A stretch of 64,000 nt of DNA from Phlyctochytrium arcticum (GCA_025602905.1 JAHLKI010000050.1:38969-102968); one strand, 5' to 3'; positions 43,049 through 53,012 are shown, counted from the stretch's first letter. Translations and numbers: made by a program. Notes: generated from the sequence alone by a model not told the origin.

Positions 43049-46000
43049 TAAACTCATCATCGGATACATCAACGCGCGAGGATTAACACCCTTGAAGCTG
43101 GATATTCTTATCGATCTCATCAACAACAACGTCTACGACCTCATCATCATTTCAGAAACCTGGTTTACATCCTGGAATTATATAAAAACTCACCCATACT
43201 CCCAGTTCTGGTCCTCATATCCATCTCAACCCAGAACTCACGGCCATCAAAACGGAGGCCTTCTGGCGCTAGTCCCGCCTCGTCTCCATCCCTTCATCAA
43301 CTATATGGCCAAAACTGAGTACTCCCTCTCCCTGGCTATTCATAATCAACATTTCCTCTTTGTCTATCTGCCGCCATCTCTCGAAGAGAATGTTGTCCAA
43401 GAAATTCTGAATCCAAAAATGACCTCTAAGCCGGTTGCTATTATTGGGGATGTCAATGTCCGTTTGGGTAGCCGCACTGGGGATAACCCACGGCGCTTAA
43501 ATGATCCCGCCCCACGTGCTCACTCATTCTGGACTACTGCTTCTCGACACCATTTGAACCTTCTTCCGGCAGTCTCTGGCCTCTCAAGACTAGACCATAT
43601 CCTGACCTCATCCACTACCTTGTCATGGTCCTATGAAACGGCCCCAATTAGTAGCGATCATGGCATTATGAAGATTGACTGGACACCACCTTCTCGGCCA
43701 TTGGTCTCATCACCTCCTCCTGATGTCCGATCTAATCCCACGCGCCGGCTATTTGTAAAGTACCTCTCGGAGTCACTAGTCAAGGAACGAATTTGCTCCG
43801 AATATGACCGCGATAGTTGGGATATCAATACTCTTCTTCAGTTCCTCAAGAATGAAGGGATGTCGCTGTCACTTGCGGATCGTGAAGCGATGATTGATTT
43901 TATAGGACAGTTACTATCGGATTGGATATTTTTTGTTGGTGAACAGGTGCTGGGAGCATATGTCCCATCAGTAGCGCAAATGCGGCCGGACCACCTTCAG
44001 GATGCATTGCGTGGAGCTCAAGATGCAAGTTCAGCCACTCGTCTTTTCAAACGAAGCTTGCGGGGAAAACAGCCGGTCATTGGTGTTGAAGGGAGTACTG
44101 TATCGGCAGTGGATTCTGTCGTGGAGCATTTTGCTGAAATCTTCAAGAATCCGGTAGCCAACCCACCACCTCTTGCTTTTGAGATACCTGCGGCTGGCGA
44201 TGTTGTAGCGCGTGCCATGGCTGCCGTGGTGGGAGATTGGGCAGGTATAGAAAAGGTGATAAGAGGGTATCCTGTCACGAAAAGCTCTGGCCCGGACAAT
44301 GTTCCTCCCATTCTGCTTAAGGCACTGTGTGCAAGTGAAGTCTTTGCCAGTCACATCAGTTTGTTTTTTTATCTTTGTGTCTGCTTGGGAACGACGCCCA
44401 AATGTTGGAACTCTGCAAATGTGACCTTGACAGCCAAAGTGGATGGTGATCTCGTTGGACCTGCCGACACTCGGCCTATTGCCAATACTTGTGTCCTGCG
44501 TCGGCTTTTCGAGAAAAGAGTATTGACTGTGTGGCATGGTGAAGATTGGGCCAAAGTCCATCCTGGACAGGGCGGCTTTCGCTCACGGCATTCGGCTATT
44601 ACCCAAGCGCTCATTGGGAGTGAAAGTATTCGTCTGGGCTCTGACATCTCTATTTACTTGGACCTAAAGGCCGCGTATGATAGAGTCCCGCATTCTCGTT
44701 TACTTGAGCGGGTGAAAGAAGCAGGAGCATCAGTGTGGGCGGTTGCACTTGTCTATAGTTTAATGTGCCGCGAGCCATCCTCTCGTTTCGTTGTCAACGG
44801 TGAACTCACGCCATCTGTTTCGCGTGAATGTGGACTGTTTCAAGGGTCACTCGTCTCACCACTGTTATTCAATGTTTTCATTGACACTTTGCTATTGACA
44901 ATGGATACTATGACAGATTTGACCATCCGCAAATTCCCCCCATCTCTTGCCTATGCCGATGATATCAAACTCCAGCCAATTGATATCAGGGAAGCACAAC
45001 TCTTTCTGGATGTTTGTACCATATGGGCAGCGGAAAACGGGATGGAGTTCAATAATAGCAAGTGCGGCGTGGTTTGGAAGGACAAGTGGGATGCTTCCGG
45101 CCCGCCTACTCTTCTATTAGCCAGCAAGTCTGTACCCAAGGTTGAAAATTACAAATACCTTGGATTTCCGACGGGGGCAAAAGGAATTATGTGGAAAGAT
45201 CATCTGGATATCCGTCTTGGCAAGGCTACTCGAATGCTTAAAGCTCTGATGATTAGCGGAAATCTCTGGCCAGTGGTGGTGCGACTTACCCTGTACAAAA
45301 CTTTCGTTCGGTCACATACAGACTTCGGTCTTCCTCCCTTCTGGATATGGTCTGGTGCTGATCCCCGTCGATTGCCGTTGCGTACGGGATTAGAGAAGCT
45401 TCATTGCGAGGCCCTCGATTGGATATTTGGCCGACTCGCACCGCAACAGTTACATGAGAGCATGAGTGCGCTAGGACAGTGGAGCCATCGGGCTGTTGAT
45501 ATGGTGGGCTCCTACTTTTTGCATTTGGAAAGGATGCCACAATCCAATCCTTTGTTCTCTTTGCCATCCATTGCGGCCCCCGTCACGCCATTACTATCTA
45601 TCGATGCAGTTCTTCCTCGATGTTTGCTACCACCTACTGACGTGATCGCTTGGCGTGCTGTTGTTGCGGCCTCACCACCAGAAGAAAATCCAATTAGCTG
45701 GCGGTCCTATGTTCGAAAATCAAATTTGGACCAGTTACTGTACCGACGTTTTGATTCAGGACCGGCAGGCTCCCCACTGGCAAACTACATTCTGTACCGG
45801 CGCCCCCAGAGTTATGTTGACTCCGTCTTCTATCTGCAACCTCCAGTCCTCCGACCATGGGCCATCAAGTGGCGGGAAAACGTCCTTATGTCAAGGAAGA
45901 AGTGTGATATCTGCCGCCGTTGGGTGAATCGCCGCTGTATGATTGAATGTGCGCTCCCGTTCTTTGAGACTCATGCAGAATGGCCGCGGATTTCGGAATG

Positions 46001-46292
46001 GTTATTAAAGGATCGACAACGGCTCTTGGACAAGAAACTGGATACGGAACTGTACAGTGCATTGGATTGCGTGGTAAACCATGCCGACGGATATTTATTT
46101 GCGGTCTTGCTTCAAATTGTATACCGACAGTTGATGGACGAGGAATGGGGTGACCCTTTGGAACAAGAAGCACTACGCCCACCGGCAGGTCGTGTGATCC
46201 CTTCGGCGGCCCCCTTTTCATCTGCCCTGTCACCCGCTTCTCCCCCCAATACCGCCTTTCACTTTCCAGCGGCCATCGGAGTGATTATGTAA
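43041..46292 (+). CDS. LINE-A ORF2: APE endonuclease and reverse transcriptase
   Basis: 1083 residues from MNSKLIIGYINARGLTPLKL. Residues 1-230 are an exonuclease-endonuclease-phosphatase domain: IGYINARGL, IIISETWF, AIIGDVNVRLG, SRLDHILT and SSDHGI. The RT domain has KSSGPDNVPPILLKALC, PKCWNSANVTLTAKV, GQGGFRSRHSAITQALIG, YLDLKAAYDRVPHSRL, LFQGSLVSPLLFNVFID and the catalytic LAYADDIKLQ. A C-terminal Cys motif CDICRRWVNRRCMIEC (C-x2-C-x7-C-x3-C) follows. The ATG overlaps the ORF1 stop by eight bases. No internal stop; probably active. The RT resembles that of LINE-B closely enough to place both in one clade. Confidence 0.95.
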   Translation: MNSKLIIGYINARGLTPLKLDILIDLINNNVYDLIIISETWFTSWNYIKTHPYSQFWSSYPSQPRTHGHQNGGLLALVPPRLHPFINYMAKTEYSLSLAIHNQHFLFVYLPPSLEENVVQEILNPKMTSKPVAIIGDVNVRLGSRTGDNPRRLNDPAPRAHSFWTTASRHHLNLLPAVSGLSRLDHILTSSTTLSWSYETAPISSDHGIMKIDWTPPSRPLVSSPPPDVRSNPTRRLFVKYLSESLVKERICSEYDRDSWDINTLLQFLKNEGMSLSLADREAMIDFIGQLLSDWIFFVGEQVLGAYVPSVAQMRPDHLQDALRGAQDASSATRLFKRSLRGKQPVIGVEGSTVSAVDSVVEHFAEIFKNPVANPPPLAFEIPAAGDVVARAMAAVVGDWAGIEKVIRGYPVTKSSGPDNVPPILLKALCASEVFASHISLFFYLCVCLGTTPKCWNSANVTLTAKVDGDLVGPADTRPIANTCVLRRLFEKRVLTVWHGEDWAKVHPGQGGFRSRHSAITQALIGSESIRLGSDISIYLDLKAAYDRVPHSRLLERVKEAGASVWAVALVYSLMCREPSSRFVVNGELTPSVSRECGLFQGSLVSPLLFNVFIDTLLLTMDTMTDLTIRKFPPSLAYADDIKLQPIDIREAQLFLDVCTIWAAENGMEFNNSKCGVVWKDKWDASGPPTLLLASKSVPKVENYKYLGFPTGAKGIMWKDHLDIRLGKATRMLKALMISGNLWPVVVRLTLYKTFVRSHTDFGLPPFWIWSGADPRRLPLRTGLEKLHCEALDWIFGRLAPQQLHESMSALGQWSHRAVDMVGSYFLHLERMPQSNPLFSLPSIAAPVTPLLSIDAVLPRCLLPPTDVIAWRAVVAASPPEENPISWRSYVRKSNLDQLLYRRFDSGPAGSPLANYILYRRPQSYVDSVFYLQPPVLRPWAIKWRENVLMSRKKCDICRRWVNRRCMIECALPFFETHAEWPRISEWLLKDRQRLLDKKLDTELYSALDCVVNHADGYLFAVLLQIVYRQLMDEEWGDPLEQEALRPPAGRVIPSAAPFSSALSPASPPNTAFHFPAAIGVIM

Positions 46293-49200
46293 TCCAGATC
46301 TCCGCTTCAATCAACTTCAGACTATCCCAATTACAATTGGCATCACCTCACCTCCAAGAACACCACAACTTCCTCTCACCAACAATCCATCAAACTGCTA
46401 GTCTTCAGCTACTTACTGCTCTGGACTCTCCCTTATCAACTCCTTGCTACAATCATTCACAATCTCACTCCCATTATTGGCATTTGGTACCCAAATTTGA
46501 TGATTGCCTTTTTCCTCCCACCACCCCCACACCATCAAATTATCTTTTCTCGACCCTTCAAAGTCAGGTTTCTGCAACTCATGCTCCATTTGAATCAGGG
46601 GAGTGCCTGTACCACTAGTTTGCACTGATCGCCGATAAAACGGCTTCCCTTGGGTAAAGTTTGTTAATATCCAACCAAACCCCACCTCAAGGAGCAAACG
46701 TATGACCTCCAAAATGCCCTACATCCATCACTTCAACTCCCAGAACGGCTAGGCTCATGTTGAAAATTTGCAATTTTGGAATGCACATGTCTCAAATTTG
46801 GCAGCTTTGTTTATCAAGACAGCAGCACCTATGACAACCTCGAGAATTACCCTATAACAACACTCCCAAGCTCCACCCTATAGTCGGAAATGGTGCTCTC
46901 CAGTATCTCTGAAGAATTGGGCTTATGGGACCCCATTGCCATGAAGTACATGCCAATCACGCTTCTGGGTATTGGGACTTAGAAATATTTCTCAAAAACC
47001 GAGCATTTATGACTTTCGCAATCTCCAGCACTTTTTACCACTTATTTTGCTCCAATTGGACCCAAATCTCACCCACACCACCTTCAACACCCCCTCTATC
47101 AAACACTGTGACATATGGCACCCTGTCCAGTGGTTTTCATCATTATCATCTACCCACCCTCAACACCACCCGCACCAACCCCCAAATCAAAAACGGGGCA
47201 TGCAAACCGCCAATCAACAGCAACAAATGTCCCACCATACCCACCTGCAACTTCTGTGCAATCATGGGCCCTTTATCACACCTCAACAGGAACTTTACCT
47301 AGTCTGGAGGATGGCGGGAATTTTTAGTATTTCCTGTGATTGGACACCTTACCCACAGCTTTGCACTTGGACACGCTTGCACGTCACCTAAAGAACCGTC
47401 TATACCTTCCCCATCCGTATATACGGCATATGCCACCCTCTCAAGCCTTTTTCATCAACTTTTTCCATGTCAACCCAGCCCCATGCATACCACCTGGAAT
47501 CAGGCAGGAGCATCAAGACAACAGACTTTTGACTATACCCGCCCTCGCCCCGTACCCGGTTCCAGCTCTGGTACCACTTTCAGCATGTCCCTTTCAGTCC
47601 TCATCAAGTTTACCTAGTCTGGAGGACAGCCCGAAATTTTTGGAATTTTTATCCCTGGCCACCTGTCCCCTGAGTCTCGACCTGGATGACCTACAACTGG
47701 CCCCAAACCACCGTCTATGTACCCCCTACCACCCCCTGTGCCAGAACCCACTGCCCATTATCACTTTCCTTGCCAGGGCCGGGTTTGTGCTGTTTGGCGG
47801 TATTTCTCATGCCATCTTGTCCATTTATGGATCTACGGAGTCGGGCGCTAAGGGCCAATCATCCCCCCACACGCTACGGTGCTCTTGATGCTACTTTGGT
47901 AGTGTCTTATTCTAGTAGCAAGAGTTTCTGTCTGAAAAATCGCGACTTTTCTCCCACACTCTGGAACTCAACTTTCCATGATCCATATGGAACATACTGG
48001 GCGCCTCTGGTCACCTACTCTACCACCTCATTGGAAAAACTGTGTCTATGGTCCCACTCCCACCACCCCGAGTTCCCAAGGCCAATTTACACCATGTACC
48101 ACCCTCAGCACACCTGCCTCATAGACATCCTCACAAAAAACATCCACAAGATGGCCAACAACACCACCTAACACTAGAACACTGTGTCCAACAAGACCCT
48201 GCCTACTCTTGTGTCTCCAACTACCCCCCCATCAAAAATCTCTTTATCCTCTTGGCATTCATCTCCACCCACCAACAATAAAACCCATCAAATTCCAAAA
48301 TGCATTTCTCGTTCTGGGACTTCGTCCCAGCCTCGAAATGGTACCCAAATGGAATACCCTAGTATCAGTTTGCCTCATTTTGACTGGAATTCAATACCTC
48401 AAGTCTTGCAATCTACTATTTCGGCAAAACACCCGATTTCCCCTCCTGGCCTCACTTTTGGTGCTAATGCGGTATGCTCTTAAGTCAACTCATCCACGTC
48501 CCCGCTTGCCAGCCCATGGGGCATGTGCGTCGACCGTCTCTGGCCGGTTGTTGACTCGACATCACCCAGTTTCGTTTTTTTCCCACGCTTCTCTCCTCCT
48601 GCTGTGGTCTCCTGTCTCTAAGTCGATCTGGGCTCTCAATGAACAACAGCCGCCCTGGCTCCGACTACTACATGTACTAGTGAGGCCCATCATCTCTCCC
48701 TGCCTTCAGCTCTTCAAGACCAGACATCCACAAAAAACACCTCTTCCCTCATACTGCGCTCCCTGAAATGCGCCCATCCAGCCAGTATGACCCCACCACC
48801 CCATACACCACCCATGCCGGCAACTGTGGGCGAAATCTCATCATCCTCCTGCCGTATTTGTTCATTCTAATATGACTTCTGCAAAATATGGGAAAACACT
48901 ATCAATACCTCATTTTTTCCAACTCCATCAAAAATCACTCAAATGACCTCAAACTCGGCACAGCTTCCCGTAACACCATTTGTAGACTATGGCAATCCCC
49001 GCACACACCATTTTCAAGCTCTCTCATCATGCCCAAGGCATGAAGTTGACATTTTTTCCACATTTTCCCACCTTACCACAAAGTTTTTTCAGAAAGCAAG
49101 CCTGCTGCCCCTTGATTTCAACTCAGCACTACTCTGCGCACGCCGGTTAACTCTCCTAACAACTCTGGTCCTCACTTCCTTTATCACCATTTCAACTTTT

Positions 49201-49459
49201 CTCTCAAATTTCAAGTTTCCTCCCAAAAATTGCCCATTCCATGAGAATTTGCAAGTTCCCACACTATTCTTTGGAGTTACTGGACATATCCTGGCCATGC
49301 TTTGGCGTGTTTCACGGCGTATTTATGCTACTTTTTCGACCATTTTTACTTGTTTTCACTTTTTTTTGGACATTTCTCTATGTAGCTTGATTACTTTAGT
49401 CATTTAGATAGTACCTGATGTATCTACATTGCCTCCAGCCTAATAAGAACCGTTATTCC
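46293..49459 (+). other. Long C-rich 3' region of LINE-A
   Basis: 3.2 kb without conserved coding, strongly C-rich and G-poor on the sense strand. It contains an 18-bp direct repeat TTTACCTAGTCTGGAGGA at 47294-47311 and 47609-47626, and the stem-loop at 48314. Overlapping open frames arise from the base bias and are not supported as genes. Confidence 0.7.
48314..48330 (+). other. 3' stem-loop of LINE-A shared with LINE-B
   Basis: CTGGGACTTCGTCCCAG followed by CCTCGAAATGGTACC, similar to the LINE-B stem-loop and its 3' flank. Confidence 0.75.
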
Positions 49460-49472
49460 TAAACCCTAACCC
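49458..49472. repeat. Interstitial telomeric repeat at right edge of the inverted repeat
   Basis: CCTAAACCCTAACCC joins the LINE-A tail to the truncated copia gag at 49473. The repeat phase differs from the left edge, so the two telomere junctions are independent. Confidence 0.88.
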
Positions 49473-50272
49473 GTGGACGTGGTCGAGGAGGTTACCGCGG
49501 TAGAAGAGGTCGCCGTGGTGGGACAAGCTACAGGCAATCAAGAGGTTGCTTTATCTGCTCTAAAGAAGATCACTATGCGCGGGATTGTCCGGAATTCAAG
49601 GCATTTCGAGAAGAGAAGGGTAAATCGAACTACAATGATGCGGAGGCAAATCATACCGAAGTGGAATCACATTTGACGCTTGCCACTCACCGGAAATCCT
49701 CTTATTCGATTGCAGTAGATTCAGCTTCAACATCCCATATTATGAAGGACAAATTTCTCATTGAGGATTTCAAGACGTTGCAGAACCCAATTCCAATCAC
49801 ATCAGGAAGAAATGGCAGCGAACCAGCAATGGCAGTCGGGATTGGATAGTTGACTGTTTATAATCCTGAGGGTGAACAGAAAAAAGTTACATTTGAGAAT
49901 GTACATTATGCGCCGGATTACCCGCAAAACATTGTCTCAACACAGCAACTTCCAAAAGGAGTTGCTTCAACTTTTGCCGGAAACAATTCTCCCCAATCTG
50001 GATTGTTTTTGACGAAAACAAAAGAAAAGCTGTTGGATGTAAAGGTTCATCAACATCTCCCGTTCCTTGTCGGATTTACGAAATTTGAGCCAGAGGCATA
50101 CGCGTCGGAAATCACAGAGGGAAGAATTAACAACGCCATGCAAAAGTCAACCGCCAAGGACTCGTCGGGAAACGAGAAGACCGAAATGTCGGAAAACTAC
50201 AAACATCCCATCTGCGATTTGGACACCCGGGTAGCAAAGCACTTGAAAAAGCGAATAAACTTTACGGCCTAG
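49473..50272 (+). pseudogene. Copia gag/protease remnant
   Basis: Starts in an RGR-rich gag tail followed by zinc knuckle CFICSKEDHYARDC, then the protease with VDSASTSHIM (DSA instead of DSG). A TAG interrupts at 49847-49849 and the frame ends at 50272 before the rest of pol, which is in another frame. The protein cannot be made intact. Confidence 0.85.
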
Positions 50273-50301
50273 GATTAGTAGTCAGGACAATTACTCAAGA
50301 T

Positions 50302-52794
50302 ATGGCATCTTGCATCGGATGTCATTATGGCAAAGGACATCGGTTACCATTCAACAATACAAATGGAAGACCGGCAAAGGGCGTACTGGACAGAATACAT
50401 ACAGATGTATTGCAAGTGGACATTGAGTCACTTGGAGGACACTTTTATATCTTGACATTCATTGATGAGTGGTCAAGGTATCCAACGATTTACACAATCA
50501 CGACAAAAGATGAAACAACAAAAAAATGGAAAAGTTACAAAGCCAAGATGGAACGGCGTCACAACAAGAAAATCAAGGAACTTCGTTGCGATAATGGAGG
50601 CGAATATATGAACAAGGAATTACTTGAAGAAGCGGAAAATGAAGGCATGCAGGTCATTCCTACCCAACCTTACTCTCCTCAGCAAAATGCGATTGCGGAA
50701 AAGTACAACCACACTTTGCTAAATCAAACAAGGGCTATAATTCATCATCATGGGATACCGATGAAATTATGGGGGGAGATTGCGACAACAGTGAATTATT
50801 TGAGGAGAAGGACACCTAGCAGAGTAATTGGCTACCAAACACCGTACGAGAGATTCTTCGAAAGGAAACCTATAGTCGCCCATTTACGAGTACTATGGAG
50901 CGAATGTTTCGTTCACGTCCCTAAAGCTCATCGAACTAGGCCAAAGAAATCAGCGAAACGATCAGACGGACCCTTCAGATTGGTTGGTTATGCAGAGACA
51001 AAAGATCGTTCGTACAGGCTGTACGATGAAGAGAGTGAAGAGATATTTGAATCAAGAGACGTCAAGTTTAACAAAGCTGAGCATATCACCAAAGCAGAGG
51101 ATGGAGAAGATTGTGAAGTTGATTATATTCTCGCGAAGCGCCTTGAGAAAGATGGATCAGCAAGTTACTTTGTGAAATGGGTTGCTGACGATGAACCTAC
51201 TTGGGAGCCGTACGAGAGTTTAGCTCATTTGGACGCACTGAAGGAATTTGAAGAGGCATATGCTTCAGAGGTGGTTCAGGATGTAGATGAGCCAAAATCC
51301 TATGCAGCAGCGATGAAATCGAGACACCAACCAGAGTGGCAACGATCAATGGAAAAGGAACTTAACTCGCATGAAAAGAATGGCACTTGGACTTTCATTG
51401 AGCCTAACCAGATACCACCCGGAAGTTATATTGTTGATTCCAAATGGGTTTATCGCGTGAAGAGGAATCCGGACGGAACGATAAAGAAGTGCAAGTCCCG
51501 AATCGTGGCAAGGGGCTTTAGTCAGAGACCTGGAATTGATTATGATCAAACGCATGCACCAGTCGTCAAATTCACATCAATGAGAATAATGCTTGCGGTG
51601 GCGGCATATTTGGATTTGGAAATCCTTCAAATGGACGTGGTGACCGCGTTTTTGAACAGTGACCTCGATACCGAGATCTTCATGACTATTGTCATCGATG
51701 GATTGTTGAGATATGTTCGGCTGAACAAGTGCATTTATGGACTGAAGCAATCTCCAAGATTGTGGAACAAGACTATCGACGAATTCCTGCGATCTCTGGG
51801 TTTCACCCCCTCTCCTTATGATTCGGCATTCTACCTGCGACTGGATAAGCATGGCAAGCTTACCGGTATGATTTCATTGTATGTGGATGATCTTACAATT
51901 TGCACTCGGACTCTGGATGAATTGAAGTTTGTCAAGAAAGGCTTGGCGGAGAGGTTCGAAATCGAAGACATGGGAGAGCTGTCGTATATTCTGGGTATTC
52001 AAATCAAAAGAGATCTACAAAAGAGGACAATATCTTTGAGTCAAGAGAAGTATATCAACGATATCATCAAGCGCTTCGACCTGCAAGGTACATACGGAAT
52101 TACCACGCCAATGGACCATAAAGTAGCACTATTTGAAAACGAATTGGAGGCACCCGTTGATGTTAAGGAATATCAGTCTATGGTGGGCAGCTTGATGTAT
52201 TTGGTTATGGCAACGAGGCCATATCTCGCCTACCCCGTATCAAAGGTCTCCCAATTCTTGGTCAAACCGCGCAAGTCCCATCTTGATGCAGTGATCCGCA
52301 TTCTCCGATACGTGAAACATACGCAAGACTTGAAGTTGACTTTCGGTACATCAAACAGCATGGAGTTGCTAGGTTTGTCAGACGCAGACTACGCAAAATG
52401 TACCGACACGAGAAGGAGCATGAGCGGTTACGTCTTTTTGATGAATGGGGGAGCAATTTCATGGAAGTCACAACGACAACAAACGACGGCACAATCGACA
52501 GCAGAGGCTGAGTACGTGGGCCTTGCAGTGGCATCAAAGGAAGCTTTATGGCTGCGAAACTTCGTTGCATCTATTCTCATTCCAAAGGACCCCATTCCAC
52601 CGCCCATTACCGTTTATGAGGACAACAAGGCAGCAATAGCGATGGCACATAACCCTGTTGATCACCAAAAGACAAAGCATATTGATATTAGATATCATTT
52701 CACGAGAGAGTGCATCGAAAACGGTAAAATCAGTGTCAAGTACTGCCCAACAGAGAAGATGGTAGCTGACTCGTTAACGAAACCATTCCCATAG
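50302..52794 (+). CDS. Copia integrase, chromodomain-like segment, RT, RNase H
   Basis: 830 open codons. Integrase: RIHTDVLQVDIESLGGHF, LRCDNGGEYMN and IAEKYNHTL hold the DD35E residues. At residues about 272-318 a chromodomain-like segment follows: EVDYILAKRLEKDGSASYF, VKWVADDEPTWEPYESL. Reverse transcriptase then shows DSKWVYRVKRNPDGTIKK, QMDVVTAFLNSDLDTEIF, CIYGLKQSPRLWN and the catalytic LYVDDLTIC. RNase H has LSDADYAKCTD, STAEAEYVG and EDNKAAIAM, ending DSLTKPFP-stop. A short deletion is likely after EIFM. The 5' half of pol is broken, so this is a remnant although the remaining frame is clean. Confidence 0.88.
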   Translation: MASCIGCHYGKGHRLPFNNTNGRPAKGVLDRIHTDVLQVDIESLGGHFYILTFIDEWSRYPTIYTITTKDETTKKWKSYKAKMERRHNKKIKELRCDNGGEYMNKELLEEAENEGMQVIPTQPYSPQQNAIAEKYNHTLLNQTRAIIHHHGIPMKLWGEIATTVNYLRRRTPSRVIGYQTPYERFFERKPIVAHLRVLWSECFVHVPKAHRTRPKKSAKRSDGPFRLVGYAETKDRSYRLYDEESEEIFESRDVKFNKAEHITKAEDGEDCEVDYILAKRLEKDGSASYFVKWVADDEPTWEPYESLAHLDALKEFEEAYASEVVQDVDEPKSYAAAMKSRHQPEWQRSMEKELNSHEKNGTWTFIEPNQIPPGSYIVDSKWVYRVKRNPDGTIKKCKSRIVARGFSQRPGIDYDQTHAPVVKFTSMRIMLAVAAYLDLEILQMDVVTAFLNSDLDTEIFMTIVIDGLLRYVRLNKCIYGLKQSPRLWNKTIDEFLRSLGFTPSPYDSAFYLRLDKHGKLTGMISLYVDDLTICTRTLDELKFVKKGLAERFEIEDMGELSYILGIQIKRDLQKRTISLSQEKYINDIIKRFDLQGTYGITTPMDHKVALFENELEAPVDVKEYQSMVGSLMYLVMATRPYLAYPVSKVSQFLVKPRKSHLDAVIRILRYVKHTQDLKLTFGTSNSMELLGLSDADYAKCTDTRRSMSGYVFLMNGGAISWKSQRQQTTAQSTAEAEYVGLAVASKEALWLRNFVASILIPKDPIPPPITVYEDNKAAIAMAHNPVDHQKTKHIDIRYHFTRECIENGKISVKYCPTEKMVADSLTKPFP

Positions 52795-52850
52795 CGCGAA
52801 ACGACTTTTTGCGAATCTTGTTCGGCCTGTGTGCAGCTTAGGGGGAGTAA

Positions 52851-53000
52851 TGTGTATAAGCAGCCAGAAAATGACTTGTCACGCGCAGTAGAGCTTAGCA
52901 TAGTTACACCAGATGCGCATATAGTCCTGCCTCAGACCTTGTATTGTAACCTTGGGCTTCTAATACACTACTTGTGACAGACTCTGTGTGAACGAGCGAC
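52851..53000 (+). repeat. Probable 3' LTR of the right copia element
   Basis: Begins TGTGTATAAGCAGCC directly after the purine tract. No second copy exists in the window to fix its end. Confidence 0.55.
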
Positions 53001-53012
53001 GTGAGGTGCTAT

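Larger units (their letters stand above)
40614..49459. repeat. Right arm of giant inverted repeat
   Basis: Reverse complement of 29826-38671. The outer end is the last base of the LINE-A tail (AAGAACCGTTATTCC). Beyond it the two sides share only TAA and then differ. Confidence 0.97.
42380..49459 (+). mobile_element. LINE-A, right copy
   Basis: APE-type non-LTR retrotransposon of about 7.1 kb with ORF1, overlapping ORF2 and a 3.2-kb C-rich 3' region. Telomeric repeats flank both ends. The sense strand is followed by CCTAAACCC, so its 3' end faces the chromosome interior, the arrangement produced when reverse transcription is primed from a telomeric G-strand end. Confidence 0.93.
49473..53000 (+). 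mobile_element. Truncated chromodomain-bearing Ty1/copia element
   Basis: The element begins inside gag right after telomeric repeats and has lost its 5' LTR and most of gag. Pol, a polypurine tract (TTAGGGGGAG) and a probable 3' LTR starting TGTGTATAAG at 52851 remain. The 3' end of the LTR is not determined. Confidence 0.85.

Noticed and set aside
29826..49459. Reading the palindrome as a missed-adapter long-read artefact
   Set aside because: Such artefacts mirror the flanks too. Here the flanks are different elements with different telomere phases, and the arms carry base differences. A scaffold-level misjoin is still possible and is stated as the alternative.
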